NCBI GenBank assembly: GCA_028277795.1
Contig: JANQFP010000024.1
Location: 1 to 51,705 of the forward strand
Direction: 5' to 3'
From: Rhodospirillales bacterium
Lineage (GTDB): Bacteria; Pseudomonadota; Alphaproteobacteria; Rhodospirillales; JANQFP01
DNA: 51,705 nt
The position numbers and the translations under genes were made by a program. The notes beneath the pieces are model-generated. The model was not told the origin of the DNA. It saw only the letters and a program-made list of their open reading frames with translations, and did not search any database. Below, in pieces: positions 26,020-37,649 of this stretch (the stretch's first letter is position 1; the number at the start of each line of letters is the position of its first letter).

Positions 26020-26966
26020 GCTCGGAGCCCAGCTTGTCGGTCACATGTGCGCTCAAGAACGGCAGCCACATTGACTTATGTCGATTTGCCGTCCGGATGA
26101 TAGGCCCGACCCGATCGTAAGCTGCCGACGAAGGAAGTCGGCCTCGGGTCATGATCAGAATACCATGCCCGGTGCTAGGCACCTTTGATCCCGGCGCATA
26201 AGCGGACGATCTGAGCGCGGATCTCCGCTCTGGGGCGAATATCGGAGGTGATCATAGGGCGGCCCACACCGCCGCTGATAGCCAATAGCGGACGTTCCGC
26301 TTTCGACCTCGGAAATCCAAAGACGGACGCGAGACAGGCTTGCCTGTCGGCGCCCTTTACACCTTCGCGACCACACGATCAAGAGTCCCTATAAGTCTTA
26401 ACCTATTGAAACTCGATACAGAATTCGGCCCCGACCGAGGGAGTGCGTGACCAGTGGCTGAAGAATAAGGCGACACGCCCGTCGAATTCTTTGACATTCT
26501 CAACCGTCGCACCAAAAGTACGATGAATCATAAAACAAATGATATCAGCCGTTTGTGCGCAGCGGCGTGAAAATTGCATCCTGTTATTCACGTATATGGT
26601 TTCGTCTGGCCGGTGCAGGAAGCGCAGCAGACTGCGGTGACGGGGAGCGGATAAGGGTATTGCGGTGAGCGATCGGGGGGTAGCGATCCATGACGACATC
26701 CCGCAACAACTCTCGCGAGTCGATGCGAGTAGCAGCGTCCCGCGAATTCCGCCGAGCGCCAATCGGATCCGGAAGGGCTGGCTATCCGCCGCCCTTCGTC
26801 GAGGCTGTCATGCGATCAAGAGAATACTCGGCCGCCTCGAAGACCTTTGTCGCATCGTCAACCCGTACCGTGGGCTCGCCTGGAAAGGTCATGGCGCGAT
26901 AGGCCTCGATGTAACCGCCACTTCTTTCGGTCTGAAAACCGACAATCAATATGGGGGAAACCAACA
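26020..26966. other. Long low-GC intergenic region, no convincing gene
   Basis: This 947-bp region is clearly richer in A/T than the flanks. Two leftward open frames (26403-26762 and 26782-26967) lack ribosome-binding sites and recognised domains. Several short dyads occur, for example GGTGC TAG GCACC (26171-26183) and AGCGGA CGT TCCGCT (26287-26301). It probably contains decayed acquired DNA plus the promoter of the PEP-CTERM gene; I found no transposase remnant I could name. Confidence 0.45.
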
Positions 26967-28796
26967 ATGGGATACACGAAACCGGTTTCGGCCGGTCTAG
27001 TTTTGACGCTAGCGGCCATAGGGCTGACGCTTAACTCTGCCCAAGCTGCTATTTTCGAGCGCGACCTTCTCTCCCCGGGCGACAGGTTGATCACGGTTGA
27101 TACCTCGACAGGACTCGAATGGCTTGATTTGGATGTGACGCGAAACACCTCCTACTCAGCGATCTCTTTACCATCGACCACATTCACAGAACTTGGCGGC
27201 CAAAATCCGAACCACGATCTCGGGTTCTCACACGCAGGTCATACTCAAGTACGTAATTTTTTTGCCAACGCCGGTTTGTCCGCCGTTGATGGTGTCTTCA
27301 GGGACGTTGATTTCGCGGCGGCAGCCGCACTGATCGAGAAGCTCGGGGCGACCAGTGGCCCATCTCCGACCTTCGGGACGATCTCCCAGGGCATAACGGG
27401 TTCTGGTCCAGATATCGACAGCAGGTACACCTCCTTTGTTCAGACCTGCCCGGGCAAGGCCGTTACTGCGGCGTCCAGCAACTGCGGATCCATTGCTTCC
27501 GGAACCATAGACCTTGGACGTGCATCGTCCCCCGACGGCTCCATTCCAAAAGATGAGGCGGATCCCGGCGTCGGCCACTGGCTTGTCAGACCGATTCTCG
27601 GACCGAAGTTCTCAGCAACCGCTAGCGGAAATGACCTGACGACTTTTGAGTTCGTGAATGAATCAACGGGTGGTGAGGTCATCACGGAAATCAAGCTTGA
27701 CCTATCGAATGTTTCACATCCTTCCAACTCCTCCTTGGTTGGCGGTTTCTTCGATACCGCCCCGACACCGCCCGGAACAGGGTTTTTCCGTGATTTCATA
27801 TTCGCGCCTGTGGGTGACTCCGAGATCGAAGTCACACCTCCGGATTCCGTGTCCGTAGACGGCTCGGGTATTGCGACGATTGGGTTCTCTGGTTTCGACC
27901 CCGGCGAGTCCATAAGGTTCTTAGTGGATACGAACTTGGTGGACCTGCCGGATATCGAGGACGCATTTTTTTCGAACGATGGGATCCTGACAGAGGTCGT
28001 GTTCTTTGATCCCGTGCTGGATGAGGCGTCGATAGCGAAGTCTTCTTTTGAACAAACCTCTGCCCTCGGCTTCAGTGCCGAAGCTGACGGCTTTGGTTGG
28101 CGGCCCACGGCGGTCGTGACCACCCCGGTAGCCACGATGGTTGGAACCGCTCCGGACTTCTCCTTTGATTTCGTCTTAGACGGCTCGCTCTCTCTGCCGG
28201 GAGACGAGGGGGTATCCATCGCCCAATACGAGTGGGACGTGGACAATGACGGTGTGTTCGATGCCACGGGCCCGTCCGTTACCGTTACTCTGACGTTGAG
28301 CACCCTTGCATCAGGGGAGACGCAGACGGTCGTTCTACGCGTTACGGATGACAATGACCCTGCTCTGACAGCGACGGACAGCATAACCGTCACATTAATC
28401 CCGGATGCAATTAGGCCACCAACTGCCGACACTGGTGGCCCCTATACATTCGAGCACGGTGCCGACTGGGCTTTGAATGGATCTGCCACCGATGGTGATC
28501 TTCCCTTGGACTTCCTCACATCAGGCTGGGATATCGACGGCGACGGCCAGTTCGACGACGCTTTTGATTTCGATCCTGTTATTCCGTTCTCGTTGATCGA
28601 GTCTTTGGGCGTCAGTTCCTTAGGCCTTCATGAAATAGAAATGAGGGTTACCGATAGCTACGGTGAGACTACGATTAGGCGGACGTCGGTAAATGTAGTT
28701 TCCCCATCGGCCAACGTCCCTGAACCCGGCACCCTGACCCTACTCGCCGTCGGTCTTGCGGGCTTTGGTTGGGCACGGCGACGGAAAGCCGGTTAA
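26967..28796 (+). CDS. PEP-CTERM sorting-domain exported protein with PKD-like repeats
   Basis: 609-residue exported protein. Residues 1-28 form a signal peptide ending SAQA. Next comes a region typical of PEP-CTERM proteins (ITVDTSTGLEWLDLDVT). Two PKD-like modules follow, with QYEWDVDNDGVFDATG and SGWDIDGDGQFDDAFD. The C-terminus is the sorting signal VPEPGTLTLLAVGLAGFGWA followed by RRRKAG (584-609). Such proteins are cut and anchored or released by exosortase, often with exopolysaccharide. GGGGGA precedes the ATG. GC content and codon use are clearly lower than in neighbours, indicating transfer. No exosortase gene is in the window. The 28797-29033 gap that follows (237 bp) is also AT-richer and holds no gene. 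Confidence 0.88.
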   Translation: MGYTKPVSAGLVLTLAAIGLTLNSAQAAIFERDLLSPGDRLITVDTSTGLEWLDLDVTRNTSYSAISLPSTTFTELGGQNPNHDLGFSHAGHTQVRNFFANAGLSAVDGVFRDVDFAAAAALIEKLGATSGPSPTFGTISQGITGSGPDIDSRYTSFVQTCPGKAVTAASSNCGSIASGTIDLGRASSPDGSIPKDEADPGVGHWLVRPILGPKFSATASGNDLTTFEFVNESTGGEVITEIKLDLSNVSHPSNSSLVGGFFDTAPTPPGTGFFRDFIFAPVGDSEIEVTPPDSVSVDGSGIATIGFSGFDPGESIRFLVDTNLVDLPDIEDAFFSNDGILTEVVFFDPVLDEASIAKSSFEQTSALGFSAEADGFGWRPTAVVTTPVATMVGTAPDFSFDFVLDGSLSLPGDEGVSIAQYEWDVDNDGVFDATGPSVTVTLTLSTLASGETQTVVLRVTDDNDPALTATDSITVTLIPDAIRPPTADTGGPYTFEHGADWALNGSATDGDLPLDFLTSGWDIDGDGQFDDAFDFDPVIPFSLIESLGVSSLGLHEIEMRVTDSYGETTIRRTSVNVVSPSANVPEPGTLTLLAVGLAGFGWARRRKAG

Positions 28797-29033
28797 CGGT
28801 CCCTTATCGGCTACGACGTTGTGAACCCCGGCGGCAGTGGGAACGAACGCCAGTCTTTCGGGACCGCCGCCATTGCACGAACGCTAAAGCGGCGATGTCC
28901 GACGCGGGTCAATGTGCGACATCGGGCCAACGCATCCCCAGGTCCGGGCGTCAGGGATAATCGGACATTGTCTGTGCCGTATTCGGCATTTCGCGGCGAT
29001 CGGGCTCCAGCCGAGCCTTCGTGCGTCCCCTTC

Positions 29034-31158
<2,125 letters not shown>

Positions 31159-31166
<8 letters not shown>

Positions 31167-32325
31167 TGTGAACCGGTCCCTTGCCGGCGAGGAGGCCGCC
31201 GACCTCGAGGATGGCCATCAGGCGGGCGGCGGCCCGTTCGATCAGCGTCACGCCGTCGTCCATGGCGTCCTGCAAGGTCATCGGTCGGTCGACGATGGGC
31301 ATCACCGCTGCCAGCCCTTCGGCGCGCAACGCTGCCAAGTCACCCTCCACCTGGCCGGCCAGGGCCAAGGCGGGAACGCCGGCAGCCTTGGCCATGCGGG
31401 CGACGCTGACCGGCACCTTGCCGACCAGGGACTGGGCGTCCAGCCGGCCCTCGCCGGTGATCACAAGGTCGGCGGCGGAGATGAGGCTGACCAGGCCGCT
31501 CAGTTCGGCGATCAACGAGAAGCCGTCGCGATACCGGGCGTCGAGGAAGCACCGCACACCGAACCCCATGCCGCCGGCGGCGCCGCTGCCCGGCTCGTCG
31601 CGGCGGTCGGCTCCGATGGTGCGGACCACCACGTCGGCAAAGTGCGCCATGCCGGCCTCGAAGGCGTCGAGGGCGTCGGCGGCGACACCCTTCTGGGGAC
31701 CGAACACGTGGATGGCGCCGGTAGGGCCGAGCAGGGGACTGGACACGTCGGAGGCCAGGGTGATGGGCACCGCCCGGGCGCGTCCATCCAGTCCGGCGAC
31801 ATCGATGCGGGCGATCCGTCCCAGGTGCCCTCCGGCCCCCCGCACCTCGTTCCCGTCCGCATCGAGGAACCGGATGCCGAGGGCGGCCAGAAGCCCGCTG
31901 CCCCCGTCCACGGTGGCGCTGCCGCCGATGCCCAGGATGATGGACTCGGCGCCCTGGTCCAGGGCGGCGCGGATCAGCTCTCCGGTGCCGTAGCTGGACG
32001 CCTCGCCGGGGTCCAGGTGATCGGGCGCGAGCAGCGGCAGACCCGACGCCGCCGCCATCTCGATCACCGCCAGGCGCCGGTCCTCGACCCAGCCGAAGGT
32101 GGCCCGCACCGGCCGGTCCAGGGGATCGCGCACCGTGGCCTCGACCGCGGTGCCGCCGAGGATGCCGAGCACCGCCTCCACCGTGCCCTCGCCGCCGTCG
32201 GCCATGGGGACCAGGGTCGTGCTCACGTCGGGGGCGATACGGTGCAGGCCGTCGGCGATGGCACGGGCGACCTGCGTCGCGGTCGCCGATCCCTTGAAGG
32301 AGTCCGGAGCGATGACGACGTGCAT
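31159..32325 (-). CDS. Glycerate kinase (GlxK/GarK type)
   Basis: ATP-dependent glycerate 2-kinase family protein of 388 residues. It is recognised by MHVVIAPDSFKGSATATQVA at the N-terminus, PMADGGEGTVEAV, ILGIGGSATVDGGSG, FGPQKGV, GSGAAGGMGFG and LVITGEGRLDAQSLVGK near the C-terminus. It feeds glycerate into lower glycolysis. Its place between two alpha-glucan enzymes suggests it helps channel glycan or glycerate carbon, or makes 2-phosphoglycerate used in compatible-solute synthesis; this is inference. It starts 14 bases after the GH13 stop. Confidence 0.92.
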
Positions 32326-32339
32326 GCCTCGCCAGACCG

Positions 32340-34502
<2,163 letters not shown>

Positions 34503-34681
34503 GGCGTCCCCCCTCTTGGCGTGATCTCCCGGGCGACACAATACACATCTCCCGCGGCCGCGACAGACCTCATGCGCGCCCCGCGGCGGCGGTGTGGTGC
34601 CACGGCCGGTCGATGGTGTAGACTCGATGGCACCAGCGCGGCGGCCGGCAGCGGCCCCGCCACCGATCGAGGACGGGGGGC

Positions 34682-35077
34682 ATGGCCATCTTCGAGTGGA
34701 AGGACGAGTACAAGATCGGGATCCCGGCGATCGACTACGAGCACCAGGACCTGTTCGACTTCGTCAACCGGCTACACGACGACTTCATCAAGGGGTGCGA
34801 GAAAGGGGAGATCGAGGACTGCCTGGGCGACATCCACGCCCGCATGCAGGCCCACTTCGCCCTCGAGGAAAAGGTCATGCGGGATCGCCACTACCCCTAT
34901 TTCGCCGAGCACAAGAAGTCCCACGACGCGTTCCTCGACGAGTTCGTGGAGACCATGAAGAAATTCCGCAGCGACCCGGGGTTGGCGTTCCGCGAGGAGC
35001 TCGAGCAGGAGCTCAAGGACTGGATCGTCGACCACGTGCTCCACGAAGACCGGAAGATGAGCCTGATGGCCCGCTGA
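34682..35077 (+). CDS. Bacteriohemerythrin
   Basis: Stand-alone oxygen-binding diiron protein of 131 residues. All seven canonical ligands are present in order: His21 (IDYEHQDLF), His58 and Glu62 (QAHFALEE), His77 and His81 (AEHKKSHD), His118 and Asp123 (VDHVLHEDRK). Likely roles are oxygen storage, delivery to oxidases or enzymes, or oxygen sensing in microaerobic cells. GGGGGG precedes the ATG. A candidate -10 (TGTAGACTCG, 34617-34626) lies upstream, identical to one before the 19804 gene. Convergent with msrB, stops 10 bases apart. Confidence 0.93.
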   Translation: MAIFEWKDEYKIGIPAIDYEHQDLFDFVNRLHDDFIKGCEKGEIEDCLGDIHARMQAHFALEEKVMRDRHYPYFAEHKKSHDAFLDEFVETMKKFRSDPGLAFREELEQELKDWIVDHVLHEDRKMSLMAR

Positions 35078-35090
35078 GCCCGCAGGCTCA
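35075..35090. terminator. Shared stop-codon hairpin between convergent genes
   Basis: Perfect dyad TGAGCC CGCA GGCTCA. The first three bases are the bacteriohemerythrin stop and the last three, read on the other strand, are the msrB stop. It may terminate transcription from both sides, but no T-run follows. Confidence 0.5.
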
Positions 35091-35504
35091 GGTGTCCTCC
35101 CCCTCCGGGCCCCCGGGTTTCAGTTCCAGGGCGACCGAGTTGAGGCAGTAGCGCAGCCCGGTGGGCCGCGGCCCGTCCTCGAACACGTGGCCGAGATGGG
35201 ACTGGCAGCGGCTGCACACCACCTCGGTACGGATCATGCCGTAGCTGGCATCGGTCTCGGTGCCGAGCCGGTCGCCGTCGATGGGCTGCCAGAAGCTGGG
35301 CCATCCGGTGCCGGAGTCGAACTTGGTGTCGGACGAGAACAGCTCCTGGCCGCAGCACACGCAGGCATAGGTGCCGGGCGTCTTGGTGTTCCAGTAGCGC
35401 CCGGTGAAGGCCCGCTCGGTGCCCTTGCGGCGGCACACCTGGTACTGATCGGGCGTGAGCACGCGCCGCCACTCGTCGTCGGATTTCTCCACCTTGTCCG
35501 CCAT
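35088..35504 (-). CDS. msrB: Peptide-methionine (R)-S-oxide reductase
   Basis: Reduces the R epimer of methionine sulfoxide in proteins. The 138-residue product has the two zinc CxxC pairs (CVCCGQELF and [10 protein letters not shown]), [23 protein letters not shown] and the catalytic Cys in RYCLNSVAL. No signal peptide, hence cytosolic. GGAGG sits seven bases before the ATG. Neighbour of bacteriohemerythrin and a cytochrome, consistent with oxidative-stress housekeeping. Confidence 0.95.
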   Translation of the reverse strand: MADKVEKSDDEWRRVLTPDQYQVCRRKGTERAFTGRYWNTKTPGTYACVCCGQELFSSDTKFDSGTGWPSFWQPIDGDRLGTETDASYGMIRTEVVCSRCQSHLGHVFEDGPRPTGLRYCLNSVALELKPGGPEGEDT

Positions 35505-35630
35505 CGCCGACCTCCGTCGTTTCGCCTGATGTGGGGACCCGGCGGCGGGGCGCAAGTTGATTCGTCGCCGCGCCCGGCGCACAATGGCGCCAACGCCGGA
35601 CGACACGGCGCCGTCGAGAAATCCGGGAGG

Positions 35631-36122
35631 ATGGACTTGGGGAAACGCGGACTCTTGGCGCTGCTCTCGGCGGCGCTGATGTCGCCTGCTTTTGGTCATG
35701 CCGGGGAGCCGCCAGCGCACAAGGACGGCGGGCCCGCCGCCGCGGAATCGGGCTCGGCGGCGCGCCAGATGATGATCGGCAGCATGCCGGCCAAGTACCG
35801 GGCGCTGGCCAATCCGGTGGCGCCGACCGGCCAGGCCGTGCGCCGGGGGGCCGATCTCTATGCCGCCCTGTGCGCTGTCTGCCACGGGGCCACGGGCCTG
35901 GGGGACGGCTTCGGCGGCGAGGCCCTGGGGACGTCGCCGGCCACCCTCGTCCACACCATGGGGGCGCCCTACGCCAGCGACCCGTACCTCTACTGGAGCA
36001 TCGCCGAGGGCGGGGTCGAGTTGAACACCGAGATGCCCGCGTACGCGGACGTGCTGGAGCCCGACGAGATCTGGCAGGTCATCCTCTACATGCGGGCCGA
36101 CTTCCGCTGCGAGGTGTGTTGA
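35631..36122 (+). CDS. Exported class I cytochrome c
   Basis: 163-residue cytochrome with an N-terminal signal peptide ([17 protein letters not shown]), one heme motif CAVCH at residues 81-85 and a likely axial Met135 ([22 protein letters not shown]). The body matches c551/CccA-type electron carriers. Two oddities are visible. GGGAGG touches the annotated ATG directly, so translation may actually begin at the TTG six bases later. The protein ends CEVC, an extra CxxC without histidine. A strong terminator follows. Donor and acceptor are unknown. Confidence 0.82.
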   Translation: MDLGKRGLLALLSAALMSPAFGHAGEPPAHKDGGPAAAESGSAARQMMIGSMPAKYRALANPVAPTGQAVRRGADLYAALCAVCHGATGLGDGFGGEALGTSPATLVHTMGAPYASDPYLYWSIAEGGVELNTEMPAYADVLEPDEIWQVILYMRADFRCEVC

Positions 36123-36136
36123 GAGTGTGAACACGA

Positions 36137-36175
36137 AAACCCCGCCATCATGCGGTGGGCGCCGCGGCGGGGTTT
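36137..36175 (+). terminator. Intrinsic terminator after the cytochrome gene
   Basis: AAACCCCGCC (36137-36146) pairs with GGCGGGGTTT (36166-36175), a 10-bp stem ending in a short T-run, 15 bases past the stop. The A-run on the left would let it act in both directions. Confidence 0.8.
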
Positions 36176-36181
36176 CCTTGA

Positions 36182-36285
36182 GGTGTGCTCCTGGCACCGT
36201 CCGGCCTCTGTACCGGCCGAACTTCCTTGCGTAAAAACGCAGTCTCTTCAACAGGTTTTCAAGAGACCACCGTGCTGTCCGGTGG
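36182..36285 (+). ncRNA. Candidate structured RNA: five consecutive hairpins
   Basis: In the 334-bp gap 36123-36456, right after the terminator, five stems occur in line. They are GGTG/CACC (36182-36198), CGGCC/GGCCG (36202-36219), TGCGT AAAA ACGCA (36228-36241), GTCTCTT/AAGAGAC with a 12-base loop (36242-36267) and CCACCG/CGGTGG (36267-36285). The last two abut and share one base, so they could stack. No family was recognised (not tRNA, SRP or RNase P RNA). It could be a small RNA or the leader of the 36457 gene; strand is assumed from the downstream gene. The rest of the gap to 36456 shows no gene. Confidence 0.4.
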
Positions 36286-36456
36286 CGTCATCGTCTTAAC
36301 CTCCCACCCTCACGGCCATTTCGGGAATTGTAACAATTTCTCCGTGGTTATTCAACCGCGCGGAGGGGGCGATGGAGGGGTGTTTGGAATGTCGTGGCCG
36401 CCGCCGCCCCGTTGCGGCATAATCGCCTGGAAAACAAGGACGGTGAACGCCCCCCC

Positions 36457-36669
36457 ATGCGCAAGTTCGAGGTCGCGCTCTACAACGAGGAGGTCCGGCG
36501 CCTGGTCAGCGCCGGCGAACGCCACCGGCATCTGGAAGACAGCTGGGGCGACACCCATTACATCGAGGTCACGGCCGCCGACGAACAGGACGCCCGCGCC
36601 AAGGTCGCCCGGCGCTACCCGCGCGAGGCCGGGTACGTGGTGGAGCAGGTGGTCCGGGCCACCGACTGA
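36457..36669 (+). CDS. Small conserved-type protein, paralog of the 37211 product
   Basis: 70-residue soluble acidic protein of unknown function. It begins FEVALYNEEVRRLVSAGERH and contains WGDTHYIEVTAADEQDA and a C-terminal GYVVEQVV. The product at 37211-37447 aligns across its whole length (FEVAIYNKKVRALV, VVARNETEARR, GFVVKDVT), so these are genuine diverged paralogs. The pattern of strand, helix and strand suggests a compact alpha/beta fold. It lies behind the hairpin array and nine bases ahead of a small membrane protein gene. Confidence 0.7.
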   Translation: MRKFEVALYNEEVRRLVSAGERHRHLEDSWGDTHYIEVTAADEQDARAKVARRYPREAGYVVEQVVRATD

Positions 36670-36678
36670 CGCGGCGCC

Positions 36679-37020
36679 ATGGCCACCTCCGGCCAGCCCC
36701 ATTCGATCAAGATGCGCGCCACCGACGGCGCCGGCCGCCTGCTGCGGCTGGTCGACCGGGCGTGCAGCGTCTTGTACGTGGCGGTGAGCGCGGTGGCCTG
36801 CGGCGCCCTGGTGTGGCTGGCCTGGGAGCGCTCCCTGTGGCTGCTGCTGCCGGCCGTGCCGGCGGTCCTCACCACCGGTCTGCTGGCCTACGGTCTGGTG
36901 GTCGACCCGGACCGCGGCCTGCGGCTGGAGTGGCCCGTCCGCCGGCGCCGGCTGCGCATCCAGGCACCAACAGAGGACGCCCCGCGGCGGCGGAATAACG
37001 GCGACGCTGCGCCGCAATAA
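36679..37020 (+). CDS. Small two-helix membrane protein, hypothetical
   Basis: 113-residue protein with two membrane segments (about 30-50, VLYVAVSAVACGALVWLAW, and 53-74, LWLLLPAVPAVLTTGLLAYG). A basic cytoplasmic tail rich in Arg follows (RRRRLRIQ). No family recognised. It begins nine bases after the 36457 gene, so the two probably form an operon lying between the paralogous small genes. The tail is followed by an AT-rich 190-bp gap that likely holds the promoter for the 37211 gene. Confidence 0.6.
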   Translation: MATSGQPHSIKMRATDGAGRLLRLVDRACSVLYVAVSAVACGALVWLAWERSLWLLLPAVPAVLTTGLLAYGLVVDPDRGLRLEWPVRRRRLRIQAPTEDAPRRRNNGDAAPQ

Positions 37021-37210
37021 CGAGATCGCGCTGTATTATTCGGGCCGCCGCACGATAAATTACACCACATAAAGGTTTTCTTAACCCGAAGTATATGTTA
37101 AATAGTAATGTTCGGGCGATCGCGAACCGCGGCCGTCAGGGGGGCGACGGCAAGGGAGGCCGCAATCGGCCCGAAACCTGGGAGAAAGACGACCGACAAC
37201 GGGAAAAACC

Positions 37211-37447
37211 ATGCTGCACCTGCCGAATACCGGACACAAGATGTTCGAAGTGGCAATCTACAACAAGAAAGTAAGGGCCCTCGTAAAAGAAAACAAAAGC
37301 CATTCGTTTTTCGACGACTATTGGGCGGACTTGCAGGTCCGTGACGTGGTCGCCCGGAACGAAACGGAGGCGCGGCGCTTGATTGCCGAACGCTTCCGAC
37401 CGGAAGACGGCTTCGTCGTCAAGGACGTCACCGAAAGCGACTACTGA
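37211..37447 (+). CDS. Small conserved-type protein, paralog of the 36457 product
   Basis: 78-residue protein with core FEVAIYNKKVRALVKENK, then DDYWADLQVRDVV, TEARRLIAERF and GFVVKDVTESDY. It aligns end to end with the 70-residue product at 36457 but is richer in Lys and Asn, and its gene has lower GC. GGGAAAA lies just before the ATG at 37211; an in-frame ATG at 37241 would remove ten residues. Preceded by an AT-rich intergenic region, suggesting its own promoter. Function unknown. Confidence 0.7.
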   Translation: MLHLPNTGHKMFEVAIYNKKVRALVKENKSHSFFDDYWADLQVRDVVARNETEARRLIAERFRPEDGFVVKDVTESDY

Positions 37448-37510
37448 TCCCCTCCCTCCCGGCCGGCGACCGCGCCCCGCCCCGCGGCGGCTGACGGCGT
37501 TCCTCGAGTC

Positions 37511-37624
37511 AACGCGGAGGACGCGGGGGGCACGCCGAGGGCGCGGAGGAGGACTCCCGCGCCGCTTGGCGGCGCAGTCCTTCATCCTCGGCGTCCTCTG
37601 CGTCACCTCGGCGTCCTCCGCGTT
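37511..37624. repeat. Long inverted-repeat element
   Basis: Outer arms AACGCGGAGGACGC (37511-37524) and GCGTCCTCCGCGTT (37611-37624) are perfect 14-bp inverted repeats. The interior continues imperfectly, with CGCCGAGG-like units on the left and CCTCGGCGTCCTC units on the right. The vocabulary of GGACGC/GCGTCC units resembles repeats widespread in environmental bacteria. It lies between the 37211 gene and the leftward acyl-CoA synthetase (convergent ends), so it may also act as a terminator. Confidence 0.65.
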
Positions 37625-37649
37625 CCATCGACCCCCCGTCCTCCTCATC

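Noticed and set aside
26403..26967. Two minus-strand frames (119 and 61 codons) in the low-GC gap
   Set aside because: No ribosome-binding site or recognised domain; composition does not look like a folded protein for the longer one. They may be decayed sequence but cannot be supported as genes.
28840..28990. Possible repeat shared between the two flanks of the PEP-CTERM gene
   Set aside because: The flanks share short words such as GCGGA and TTTCG but no alignable repeat could be traced by eye.
36182..36285. The hairpin array as a tRNA, SRP RNA or CRISPR array
   Set aside because: No cloverleaf, no SRP GGAAG/GNAR loop context, and the stems are not direct repeats with spacers.
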